Below, one piece after another: positions 1 through 5,832 of a stretch of 6,265 nucleotides of DNA. Source of the stretch: an uncultured Muribaculaceae bacterium. Its GTDB lineage: Bacteria > Bacteroidota > Bacteroidia > Bacteroidales > Muribaculaceae. The stretch is from the NCBI GenBank assembly GCA_904502025.1, contig CAJGDJ010000063.1, forward strand, positions 1 through 6,265, written 5' to 3'. Position 1 is the first letter of the stretch. Every line of letters starts with the position of its first letter. Below the pieces are notes generated by a model, which was not told the origin of the DNA, did no database searches, and worked only from the letters and a program-made list of their open reading frames with translations. The position numbers were made by a program, and so were the translations under genes.

Positions 1-365
1 TCCTGCATCTGCTTTTTGTGTTCCACCTCCATTTGCTTGATGTTGGATTGCAGTTGCTCGATGGTCTCGTCTCGGATTGCTATCTCATCACGCAAATCCT
101 CGTTCTTACGTTCCAACGACTTCATCTTACCGCTGCCGAAAAGAGAACTCACTCCACTTGCAAGTGCTGTGGCTGCATCGGTGGCTACGCTTTTGAGTTT
201 GTCGGTGCGTATCTCCGATTTTACCTGTTTTAGTTCTTGCTCGGCTTCGGCTTTCTGTTCTTGCAGTAGCTTGGCTTCTATTTCAAGAGCATTGTTCATC
301 TTCTTCAATTCCCGATAATATTGCGTGGTGGTAGTGAGCCGTGCTTCGGATCCACGAACACCACG
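1..365 (-). pseudogene. MobV relaxase remnant, C-terminal coiled-coil part (past the amber stop, runs off left edge)
   Basis: Reading the minus strand in the frame of the relaxase fragment to its right, the codons after the amber at 366-368 stay open for 121 codons to the window edge. They begin RGVRGSEARLTTTTQYYREL, which is how MobV/Pre relaxases of Bacteroides elements continue after the nuclease domain. Then comes a long charged coiled coil (KKMNNALEIEAKLLQEQ, later SLERKNEDLRDEIAIRDET) interrupted by a Gly/Ser-rich break (ASGVSSLFGSGKM), also typical of this family. In the intact protein this part is thought to mediate dimerisation or contacts with the mobilisation machinery. If translated separately, the first ATG is at 297-299 (MNNALEIE), with no evident ribosome binding site. 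I read it as the stranded 3' part of a pseudogene; the true 3' end lies outside the window. Confidence 0.8.
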
Positions 366-812
366 CTACAATCCATACTTCGCCATCACCTCGGCATAGC
401 CATCGTGATATGAAATCAGCGTTTGGCGGTTGAACAAATCATCGGCACACAAACGGACTGCATTTGCTTTCTTGCGGTATTTGCGTTTACCATTGGCTTG
501 CTCTTTCTTGGCTTTACGGCGTTCACCCGTTACAATGGGTACAACCGATGCGTGGATATGTGGCGTTTTCTCGTCCATATGCAGATGAGCCGAAACGACA
601 TTCTCCCGACCGAATGTATCGTACAGGTATTTAATGCTGTCTTGGCACCATTCTCCGAGTTTGCCATTTTTATAAATCGCCATCATATCCTCGTGCGTTC
701 CCGACATTACGATACGGACAACCCTAACTTGGTCGTTTGTGATTTTCCGTTTGATACCTGTTATACATTGAATATGCAAACTAACGCAGAACGATGAAAC
801 GTGACGACACAA
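366..812 (-). pseudogene. MobV/Pre-family plasmid mobilisation relaxase fragment, 5'-truncated and ended by a premature amber
   Basis: MobV relaxases nick oriT and start conjugative transfer of small plasmids and mobilizable transposons. The fragment (148 codons) carries the family's metal-binding motif HMDEKTPHIH (residues 78-87), the segment NDQVRVVRIVMSGTHEDM (26-43), and the basic stretch VTGERRKAKKEQ followed by RKKANAVRLCADDLF. Recognisable homology starts only around residue 18 (TGIKRKI). The preceding residues do not resemble the family, the only upstream start is a TTG at 810-812, and the first in-frame ATG (705-707) lies inside the conserved domain. The expected first 60-70 residues, which in pMV158 MobM hold the catalytic histidine, are missing in all three minus-strand frames. 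The frame ends at TAG (366-368), between KYGL and RGVRG, where relatives have Gln (CAG); one C-to-T change explains it. The product should be inactive. Identity is sure; an assembly error at the stop is possible. Confidence 0.85.
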
Positions 813-922
813 AGAAAATCTTTACCGCATTATTGGGTAATGATTAGGCAACCGTTCTATTTCATTACCTTGCGTTTCTTTGCTAAATTGCTATTGTTAC
901 TATTTCCGAGGTTTTCTGTTTA

Positions 923-950
923 ATGCGTTATGGCTCTGTTCAAAACGCAT
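923..950. repeat. Inverted repeat, 7-bp arms
   Basis: ATGCGTT (923-929) and AACGCAT (944-950) are perfect inverted copies around a 14-nt spacer. It lies in the gene-free stretch 813-1093, upstream (in the relaxase's sense) of the truncated mobilisation gene, where an origin of transfer would be expected. By length alone it could be chance; its neighbours 977-1000 and 1001-1074 make it slightly more notable. Confidence 0.35.
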
Positions 951-976
951 AAATTCACCTTTTTTGCTCCGAGAAC

Positions 977-1000
977 CGTCATTTTTTAGACAAAATGACG
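977..1000. repeat. Perfect 9-bp hairpin in the relaxase-hydrogenase gap
   Basis: CGTCATTTT (977-985) and AAAATGACG (992-1000) are perfect inverted copies with the 6-nt loop TTAGAC. It abuts the next inverted repeat at 1001 without a gap. It is not followed by a convincing T-run on either strand, so a simple intrinsic terminator is unlikely. Its place upstream of a mobV remnant fits an oriT stem or an element-end structure; this is inference from position. Confidence 0.5.
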
Positions 1001-1074
1001 CAAGGCAATCTATAATTTATGATTAAAAATTATAATCTTTTTGTCATTATGAAAACTTCTGTCTAATTGCCTTG
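1001..1074. repeat. Nested inverted repeats next to the 3' end of the hydrogenase gene
   Basis: The outer arms CAAGGCAAT (1001-1009) and ATTGCCTTG (1066-1074) are perfect 9-bp inverted copies. Inside them TATAATTT (1011-1018) and AAATTATA (1027-1034) form a second 8-bp perfect inverted pair with an 8-nt loop. A further short motif TTAGAC (986-991) is inverted as GTCTAA (1061-1066), giving an alternative pairing with the adjacent hairpin. The block sits 20 bp downstream of the hydrogenase stop and upstream of the relaxase remnant. It may be a leftover oriT or a recombination end, or act as a weak 3' structure for the hydrogenase transcript. Confidence 0.5.
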
Positions 1075-1093
1075 TAACAGAGGGAAAGTTATA

Positions 1094-2557
1094 TTATTCT
1101 TCGGGTTTGTGCATTGGTTCGCGACTCTTAAGTGCGTCGTTGAACAGCTTGCGACCTGAGTCGTAGGCAGTGTGTAGGCTTGGACCTGAGATACAACCAC
1201 CTTCACAAGCCATCACTTCGAGGAATTGTGCAGGCGATTTGCCCGATTTTCCGTAGGCTTTCAAGAGAGCAACGGTCTTTTTGTCAAGGTTTGATATTTG
1301 TTGGTGTGTGAACGAGAATGCACCATTAACATGAGCGGCAACGGCAGCTGTTACACCTCCATTTTGAGCAAATCCGTGAGCTTCACGAGCGATTTTGATT
1401 GGGAGTTTGAACACCTTATCCTCGTCTAACAAAATATCCATACCTTCAAATACCGATTGCAATTCTTCGAATGTCATCACATAGTCAACCATATCGTCCT
1501 TGCGAGCCTCTTTGCGTTTGGCAATACATGGACCAATGAACACGACTTTGGCATCGGGGTGTTGCTCACGCACGATTTGTGCAGTGTAATACATTGGCGA
1601 ACGAGTGCTTGAAATGTATTGTTTCAATTCGGGAGCATGCTTCTCTGCCATTTCGATATACGAAGGACAGCAAGATGTGGTCATAAATGGTTGACCTTCG
1701 TCGAGCTTTTCTTTGAGTTCTTCGCTCTCTTTTTCGGTTGTAACAATTGCACCACGAGCCACTTCTACAACATCGGCAAATCCAATCTCTTTAATTGAAT
1801 TATAGATGAATTCGGAAGGAGCTTTATATTGCGAAAGTATTGCAGGTGCTACCATGGCAACTACTTTTTCGCCACGTTTGATGCTTTGAAGAATGTCAAA
1901 TACCTGAGAAATTTCAAAGATTGCACCAAATGGGCAACTATTGATACATTTACCACAATAGATACATTTTGATTCGTCGATATGTTCCACTCCAAACTCA
2001 TCTTTGCTGATGGCACCTACCGGGCATGCTTCTTCGCAAGGAATGGGAATGTGGACGATTGCGTGGTAGGGGCAGCTATTGAAACATTTGCCACAGCTGA
2101 TACATAGCTTTTGATTGATGCGACCTTGGCTTGTTTCTGAATCAAATTCAATGGCATCTTTCGGACAGTTGAGCGAACAAGCACGTGCCACACAGCCACG
2201 GCAGAGGTTAGTGATTTGATAGTTGGTACGCACACACGATGAGCAAGCTTCATCTACAACGCACATAATATTGTCGCGAGTCTTTTCACGAGTCAACGCA
2301 CGATGTGCATATACTGAGAGTGGGGTTAGCTCATCATCTTCATCGCTCATGTCGAATCCCATCAATGGAAGTGATTTATATTTCCACACAGCACGCTCTT
2401 TGTGAACACAACAACGACCGAGTATGTGAGATTTACGAGGACTTAATTCGATGGGTAAGCGGTCGATCTTCTCGACCAACTCGTTTTTATTCCAAAGACT
2501 GATGAGACGGGTCAACAATCGTTGACGCACAATCATTACATTATTCTTGATTGCCAT
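1094..2557 (-). CDS. Monomeric [FeFe]-hydrogenase, group B (B1 type)
   Basis: A cytoplasmic iron-sulfur enzyme of the family that interconverts H2 with protons and electrons at the H-cluster; the direction and electron partner of group B members are largely unsettled. The 487-residue protein has an N-terminal region with C49-C50, a Cys-rich segment (C99, C105, C108, C119, C122, C127, C131, containing LCRGCVARAC), two CxxCxxCxxxCP motifs (C152-C162 and C198-C208) and CEEACP between them (174-179), so several [4Fe-4S] clusters are expected. The H-cluster motifs are intact: TSCCP (294-298), PCIAKRKE (343-350, with Gly before PC where group A has Met) and EVMACEGGCISG (447-458). C296 corresponds to the proton-relay Cys of CpI and C297, C344, C451, C455 to the cluster ligands. 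The whole N-terminal layout matches the B1 family. The ATG at 2555-2557 lies about 13 nt past the predicted transcription start. HydE, HydF and HydG maturases are absent from the window. Confidence 0.95.
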   Translation of the reverse strand: MAIKNNVMIVRQRLLTRLISLWNKNELVEKIDRLPIELSPRKSHILGRCCVHKERAVWKYKSLPLMGFDMSDEDDELTPLSVYAHRALTREKTRDNIMCVVDEACSSCVRTNYQITNLCRGCVARACSLNCPKDAIEFDSETSQGRINQKLCISCGKCFNSCPYHAIVHIPIPCEEACPVGAISKDEFGVEHIDESKCIYCGKCINSCPFGAIFEISQVFDILQSIKRGEKVVAMVAPAILSQYKAPSEFIYNSIKEIGFADVVEVARGAIVTTEKESEELKEKLDEGQPFMTTSCCPSYIEMAEKHAPELKQYISSTRSPMYYTAQIVREQHPDAKVVFIGPCIAKRKEARKDDMVDYVMTFEELQSVFEGMDILLDEDKVFKLPIKIAREAHGFAQNGGVTAAVAAHVNGAFSFTHQQISNLDKKTVALLKAYGKSGKSPAQFLEVMACEGGCISGPSLHTAYDSGRKLFNDALKSREPMHKPEE

Positions 2558-2576
2558 AGATTGGTAAATTATTCTG

Positions 2577-2584
2577 CAAAATTA
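2577..2584 (-). promoter_or_regulatory. Bacteroidetes -7 element for the hydrogenase gene
   Basis: On the minus strand the box reads TAATTTTG, an exact match to TAnnTTTG, 19 nt before the hydrogenase ATG. No TTTG is found at the proper -33 distance; that position is occupied by the 2593-2620 palindrome, so expression may depend on an activator or be gated by a repressor. The leader would be only about 13 nt. Confidence 0.6.
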
Positions 2585-2592
2585 GTGCTTTT

Positions 2593-2620
2593 TGTGGTAA
2601 TAATAGTTATTATGGTTACA
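2593..2620. promoter_or_regulatory. Candidate operator: 28-bp imperfect palindrome in the divergent promoter space
   Basis: The sequence has the form TGT-N4-ATAATA-N2-TATTAT-N4-ACA, with 9 of 14 position pairs complementary and arranged as two symmetric blocks. It lies between the hydrogenase -7 box and the patatin -7 box and would cover the -33 region of the hydrogenase promoter. The form resembles a site for a dimeric regulator such as a Crp/Fnr-type protein, but it does not match a Rex consensus and no regulator is encoded nearby. AT-rich palindromes also arise by chance. Confidence 0.4.
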
Positions 2621-2657
2621 CTTTTTCTTTAGGTAGTGTTTTTTTGTATGATTGTTG

Positions 2658-2665
2658 TACCTTTG
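2658..2665 (+). promoter_or_regulatory. Bacteroidetes -7 element for the patatin-flavin reductase operon
   Basis: TACCTTTG is an exact TAnnTTTG match ending 5 nt before the ATG at 2671, which puts the expected start of transcription at or within a few bases of the ATG. A TTTG at 2643-2646 is too close (11-bp spacer) to act as the -33 element, and the correct distance has only a weak GT-rich sequence. Confidence 0.55.
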
Positions 2666-2670
2666 CAATT

Positions 2671-3540
2671 ATGAAAGAAAAGCGAGTGAAATTGACCAAG
2701 CGGTCGGGATTAGTGCTTGAGGGAGGAGGCATGCGAGGTGTGTTTACGTGTGGTGTGCTTGATAATTTTATGGATCGAGGCATCAGGTTTCCTTACACTA
2801 TCGGAGTGAGTGCCGGGGCTTGCAATGGACTTTCATATATGTCACGTCAGCGTGGTCGTGCAAAATATAGCAACATTGATTTGCTCGAAAAGTATCGTTA
2901 CATTGGGTTTAAGTATTTGTTGACAAAGAGGAATATCATGGATTTTGAATTGCTCTTTGAGAAGTTTCCCACCGAAATTATTCCATACGACTATGAGGCT
3001 TATGCACGTTGTCAGGAACGTTATGAGATGGTGACGACGAGTTGCGAAACGGGTGAGGCGTGCTGTTTTGAAGAAAAACAATCGCCCTCGCGTATAATAG
3101 ATATAGTAAGAGCTTCGAGCAGTTTGCCCTTTGTATGTCCGATTGCATATGTTGATGGGCGTCCGATGCTTGATGGTGGCATTGCCGATTCTATTCCGTT
3201 GATGCGTGCAAGAGAGTTGGGGTTTGATAATAATGTAGTTGTAGTTACTCGCAATCGAGGCTACCGAAAGTCCGACAAACAGGCATTTGTCCCTCCGTTT
3301 ATCTATCGCAAATATCCACGCTTGCGTGAGGCGATACACAATCGCAATAGAGTGTATAACGAGCAACTCGACTTAGTGGAACGTCTTGAAGATGAGGGGA
3401 AATTAATAGTAATTCGCCCCGAACGCCTCATTGTGGTCGATCGTATGGAAAAGGATATACATAAACTTCTCGACCTATATAACGAGGGGTATGAAATAGC
3501 ATCGAGAATAGAGTTTGAAAAAGAAGATAAAACCAACTAA
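2671..3540 (+). CDS. Patatin-like phospholipase (YjjU/RssA-like)
   Basis: A Ser-Asp dyad lipid acyl hydrolase of the patatin family; its natural substrate is unknown. From the ATG at 2671 the 289-residue protein shows the oxyanion-hole motif EGGGMRG (17-23), the nucleophile elbow GVSAG with Ser47 (45-49), the RASSSLPF strand (147-154) and the catalytic Asp168 in LDGGIADSIPL (167-177). All core elements are intact. The C-terminal 110 residues, rich in charged helices (PRLREAIHNRNRVYNEQL), match the extension found in YjjU-type proteins. No signal peptide is seen, so it should be cytoplasmic. An upstream TTG (2644) would extend the frame by nine codons, but these cover the -7 promoter box, so I prefer ATG 2671; GTG at 2686 is another possibility. 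It is first in an operon with the flavin protein, 13 bp away. Confidence 0.9.
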   Translation: MKEKRVKLTKRSGLVLEGGGMRGVFTCGVLDNFMDRGIRFPYTIGVSAGACNGLSYMSRQRGRAKYSNIDLLEKYRYIGFKYLLTKRNIMDFELLFEKFPTEIIPYDYEAYARCQERYEMVTTSCETGEACCFEEKQSPSRIIDIVRASSSLPFVCPIAYVDGRPMLDGGIADSIPLMRARELGFDNNVVVVTRNRGYRKSDKQAFVPPFIYRKYPRLREAIHNRNRVYNEQLDLVERLEDEGKLIVIRPERLIVVDRMEKDIHKLLDLYNEGYEIASRIEFEKEDKTN

Positions 3541-3553
3541 AACAGGATAGATT

Positions 3554-4114
3554 ATGCGTAAGAATTTTGGAGTAAAATCGTGGCTTTATCCCATGCCGGT
3601 GTTTATTGTAGCTGCGTATGATGAAAACGGAGTGCCCAATGCAATGAATGCAGCGTGGGGAGGTATGCACACCGACAACATGGTGGGTGTGTGCCTGTCA
3701 GAAGACCACAAAACAACAAAAAATATTCTTGCTACACGAGCATTCACTGTGAGTATGGCAACTGCCGATAAAGTTGCCGAGTGTGACTATGTGGGGATTG
3801 TATCGGGGAATAAAGTGCCCGATAAATTTACTCGGGCAGGTTTTACAGCCATAAAGTCGGAACATGTAAATGCACCACTTATTGCCGAATTGCCTATGGC
3901 TGTGGAATGTGAACTCGTGTCATACGACACAGAAACATGTTACATGGTAGGCAAGATTGTCAACGTGTCGGTCGATGAACGCATTCTCACGCCCGACGGC
4001 AAAATCGATGTGTCGCTACTTAATCCAATCATCTACGACCCAGCCAATAAAGACTACCTCACAATCAGCACAAAAGTAGGCAAAGCCTTCGGAGATGGGA
4101 ATAAAGTGAAATAA
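3554..4114 (+). CDS. Flavin reductase-like (flavoredoxin-type) FMN-binding protein
   Basis: Proteins of this split-barrel family bind FMN and pass electrons between pyridine nucleotides or iron-sulfur partners and flavin; the exact donor and acceptor cannot be told from sequence. The 186 residues cover a whole single domain: YPMPVFIVAAYDENGVPNAMNAAWGG (12-37) is the N-terminal signature (P-x-PV and GxPN followed by a small-residue/W strand). The segment HKTTKNILATRAFTVSMAT (52-70) is the phosphate-side region, and LPMAVECELVS (113-123) and the KIVNVSVDERIL strand (134-145) complete the barrel. AGGAT at 3544-3548, five bases before the ATG, is one of the few Shine-Dalgarno-like sites in the window. 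It is translated from the same message as the patatin gene. A link to the neighbouring hydrogenase as a redox partner is conceivable but unsupported. Confidence 0.9.
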   Translation: MRKNFGVKSWLYPMPVFIVAAYDENGVPNAMNAAWGGMHTDNMVGVCLSEDHKTTKNILATRAFTVSMATADKVAECDYVGIVSGNKVPDKFTRAGFTAIKSEHVNAPLIAELPMAVECELVSYDTETCYMVGKIVNVSVDERILTPDGKIDVSLLNPIIYDPANKDYLTISTKVGKAFGDGNKVK

Positions 4115-4220
4115 TAACAAATAAACCTTGCGTCGTAACCATAAAATATAGTGAATTGCGAAGGAATGTTGTTTAACCAAAAAGATAGATTTCATAGCAA
4201 CTAATGTTTGACTAATTTGT

Positions 4221-4238
4221 GGAATCGATAGAGATTCC
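4221..4238. repeat. Short inverted repeat upstream of the main terminator
   Basis: GGAATC (4221-4226) and GATTCC (4233-4238) form a perfect 6-bp stem with the loop GATAGA in the 3' untranslated part of the flavin reductase message. It is not followed by a T-run. The rest of 4115-4252 shows no gene or other signal. Confidence 0.35.
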
Positions 4239-4252
4239 TTGTAATATTATAG

Positions 4253-4296
4253 AAAAACTCCGTAAACCACAATTCTCAGTGGCAACGGAGTTTTTT
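4253..4296. terminator. Bidirectional intrinsic terminator
   Basis: AAAAACTCCGT (4253-4263) pairs perfectly with ACGGAGTTTTT (4285-4295), and the inner bases CCAC (4267-4270) and GTGG (4279-4282) extend the stem. The plus strand ends in six T (4291-4296) and the minus strand in the complement of AAAAA, so it can stop both the patatin-flavin reductase message and the converging TM2-protein message ending at 4333. Confidence 0.85.
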
Positions 4297-4332
4297 GGTT
4301 AATGATGTTATTAATCTTAAAATCGAATCACA

Positions 4333-4650
4333 TTATACTAATTTACGTCCTTCTCCATCTACGTAGTTACCCAATAAGATTTTCCAAAAATCAATAATCC
4401 AAAGTATCATAAAACCACCTCCGGTTAGAAGCTCGAATACACCTTTGCCTATTCTCCCCAAATAGAAATTATGAATACCAATTATTCCACCAAACCAACA
4501 TAGCAAAAAAGCAACCGTTTTGTTTTTAGGACTTACTTGATCTTTGTTCGGGTTTGAATTTAAGTTATTTGACACTGCACCACATTTAGGGCATGCAACA
4601 GCGGAGTCGGACATTTGATTGCCACATTCTCTACAAAAAACCATTGCCAT
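4333..4650 (-). CDS. Zinc-ribbon and TM2-domain membrane protein
   Basis: A 105-residue protein with two modules. Residues 6-24 form a zinc ribbon (CRECG, 10 residues, CPKCG) that should bind one Zn on the cytoplasmic side. After a polar Asn/Lys linker (28-43) comes a TM2 domain: helix one at about 45-59 (KTVAFLLCWFGGIIGIHNFY), the family's GxHxFYLG turn (58-65), and helix two at about 70-90 with the conserved Asp87 (WIIDFWKI). TM2 domains are found across bacteria and eukaryotes and mostly lack an assigned function. The ATG at 4648-4650 is used here; ATG 4642-4644 (MVFC) is equally possible. It is last of the three-gene cluster, 33 bp after the 108-residue membrane protein, and is followed by the bidirectional terminator. 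Confidence 0.88.
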   Translation of the reverse strand: MAMVFCRECGNQMSDSAVACPKCGAVSNNLNSNPNKDQVSPKNKTVAFLLCWFGGIIGIHNFYLGRIGKGVFELLTGGGFMILWIIDFWKILLGNYVDGEGRKLV

Positions 4651-4683
4651 AATGATAATCTGTTAAAGTCACTCTTAATGAAA

Positions 4684-5010
4684 TTAATTATTAGTGGCTT
4701 CTTCTTGCGTCATTTCCATTACGCCTTCTGTGAGCTTCATAACTCCACCTAAAGCATCAGATGCAGCTTCAACAGCTTTTATTGCATATTGTTCGGCAAA
4801 AACGATGGGAGCAAGACCTGCACATATTGACAATATAATACCAAGTAATGCGGATTTTTTCTTTTTTATCAAGCCAATGATACCTAAGATGATAGATAAA
4901 GAACCTAATCCCCAGAACAACCAATTGATAGCAAAGAACCAGCAATGTGCAAGAGGAAGCAAACTTACAATGAGAGCAAGAGCTCCTAAAAAGATACTTA
5001 ATTTAGCCAT
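4684..5010 (-). CDS. Small integral membrane protein, family not recognised
   Basis: A 108-residue hydrophobic protein with three likely transmembrane helices at about 4-22, 26-48 and 53-73. A basic cluster KKKK (49-52) between helices two and three should face the cytoplasm by the positive-inside rule. A C-terminal tail (74-108) is amphipathic and mildly acidic (KAVEAASDALGGVMKLTEG). I cannot assign a family or function. Being between a lipoprotein gene (70 bp upstream) and a TM2 protein gene (33 bp downstream) on the same strand, it is most likely co-expressed with them. The frame on the opposite strand over the same stretch is a shadow: the minus-strand frame encodes well-formed helices and starts at an ATG. 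Confidence 0.75.
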   Translation of the reverse strand: MAKLSIFLGALALIVSLLPLAHCWFFAINWLFWGLGSLSIILGIIGLIKKKKSALLGIILSICAGLAPIVFAEQYAIKAVEAASDALGGVMKLTEGVMEMTQEEATNN

Positions 5011-5080
5011 AATTATATAAGTTATTATTAAATGATTTGTTTTATTATTAATGTTGAAAGCGTATAACTATCGTAAACGA

Positions 5081-5752
5081 TTAAAGTAGATCAAGAATTT
5101 CTTTTTCAACTTCAAGAATGTCTTTTACTGCTTTAGTCGCTTTTTTTACATCTTCAATGTCGTCTTCAATATCTTCTTCAATGTCCTCTTTTTCGTTATC
5201 GCTGTCATTTTCCCATTTTTCAAAAGCACGGTCAAAAATGTCACCTTTTTCCTTTGTGTTTCTTTCTACCGAAGAAATCAAACGGAAACTAGTAATACTC
5301 CAATCCCAATTATCAAAAGTACCCCACGAAACGGTTCCAGTTTCCCCAGGAAGAAGACGTAGTGCAGCAATCATTTGTTCTTTATATAAGTTTGTTTCGT
5401 TTGGAGTAATTGTTTTAACTACATTACCCATTGAGTCAATAAGCTCAATGCCAAAGCCTGCTACTTTTTCCTTTGGATTTTCCCCTTTATTTTCATAGAC
5501 ATCAAAATCGTCGCGGTCATAAGGCAATTCGGCATCACTACGCAACACTTCGATTGTTATAATCTTTTTACTTCCAGCCCATTTCACTTCATACGATTTA
5601 TCAACAACCTCGAAACACTTTCTTAAATCACCTTTGATTTTCGTGTCAGTAGGTTTGATTAACACAGGTTCGTTTTCAGTTGTAGAATTTCCACCTCCAC
5701 AACTTGTCATTGCAAGAGTTGCAATAGCTAAAACAAAAAGTTTAAATTTCAT
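5081..5752 (-). CDS. Lipoprotein with acidic helical C-terminus, function unknown
   Basis: A 223-residue protein with a type II signal peptide: basic start MKFK, hydrophobic core LFVLAIATLA, and lipobox MTSC with lipidated Cys18 followed by GGGNST. Residues about 50-165 alternate short hydrophobic strands and turns (KIITIEVL, GFGIELIDSMGNVV, GETGTVSWGTF, ITSFRLISSV), suggesting a beta-sandwich domain. From about 183 the chain becomes a highly charged helix: an acidic stretch (EKEDIEEDIEDDIEDV, 187-202), then a Lys-rich piece (203-210), then LEVEKEILDLL, with the look of a coiled coil. It should be anchored in the envelope, with the mature part periplasmic or surface-exposed; no clear surface-export motif follows the Cys. 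No family recognised. It is first of the three-gene cluster, with a 74-nt leader from the predicted start site. Confidence 0.85.
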   Translation of the reverse strand: MKFKLFVLAIATLAMTSCGGGNSTTENEPVLIKPTDTKIKGDLRKCFEVVDKSYEVKWAGSKKIITIEVLRSDAELPYDRDDFDVYENKGENPKEKVAGFGIELIDSMGNVVKTITPNETNLYKEQMIAALRLLPGETGTVSWGTFDNWDWSITSFRLISSVERNTKEKGDIFDRAFEKWENDSDNEKEDIEEDIEDDIEDVKKATKAVKDILEVEKEILDLL

Positions 5753-5832
5753 AATTAGAATTATTAAATTTTACGCCTACTCTTTTATGGATTTTCGGCA
5801 TTCTCCTTTTGTTGGTTTATTTATTCTGCGAG

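Noticed and set aside
423..797. Open frame of 124 codons on the plus strand across the relaxase fragment
   Set aside because: The minus strand carries the clear MobV motif HMDEKTPHIH; the plus-strand translation has no recognisable domain and is a shadow.
2644..2670. TTG start giving a nine-residue longer patatin protein
   Set aside because: These codons contain the -7 promoter box TACCTTTG, so the message most likely begins after them; the ATG at 2671 is preferred.
2842..3366. 174-codon open frame on the minus strand inside the patatin gene
   Set aside because: The plus-strand frame has all patatin catalytic motifs; the reverse frame is a compositional shadow with no domain or plausible start signal.
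4115..4252. Searched for a small RNA or small gene between the flavin reductase gene and the terminator
   Set aside because: No start with a sensible coding frame, no promoter box facing inward and only one 6-bp stem; best read as 3' untranslated sequence.
4694..5020. 108-codon plus-strand frame opposite the small membrane protein
   Set aside because: The minus-strand frame gives three well-formed transmembrane helices, starts at ATG and fits the operon; the plus frame is its mirror.
5069..5083. Dyad ATCG-TAAA-CGAT at the lipoprotein stop codon, sharing the 8-mer TATCGTAA with the ATPase leader at 5975-5982
   Set aside because: Arms of four bases and a single shared 8-mer are within chance in AT-rich DNA; no T-run follows, so it is neither a terminator nor a convincing operator.
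5742..5801. Short upstream frame (19 codons, MPKIHKRVG...) in the lipoprotein leader, preceded by AAAAGGAG and overlapping the lipoprotein start
   Set aside because: The GGAG is only one base from the ATG, too close to work as a Shine-Dalgarno sequence, and the peptide has no recognisable character; a leader peptide cannot be excluded but is not supported.
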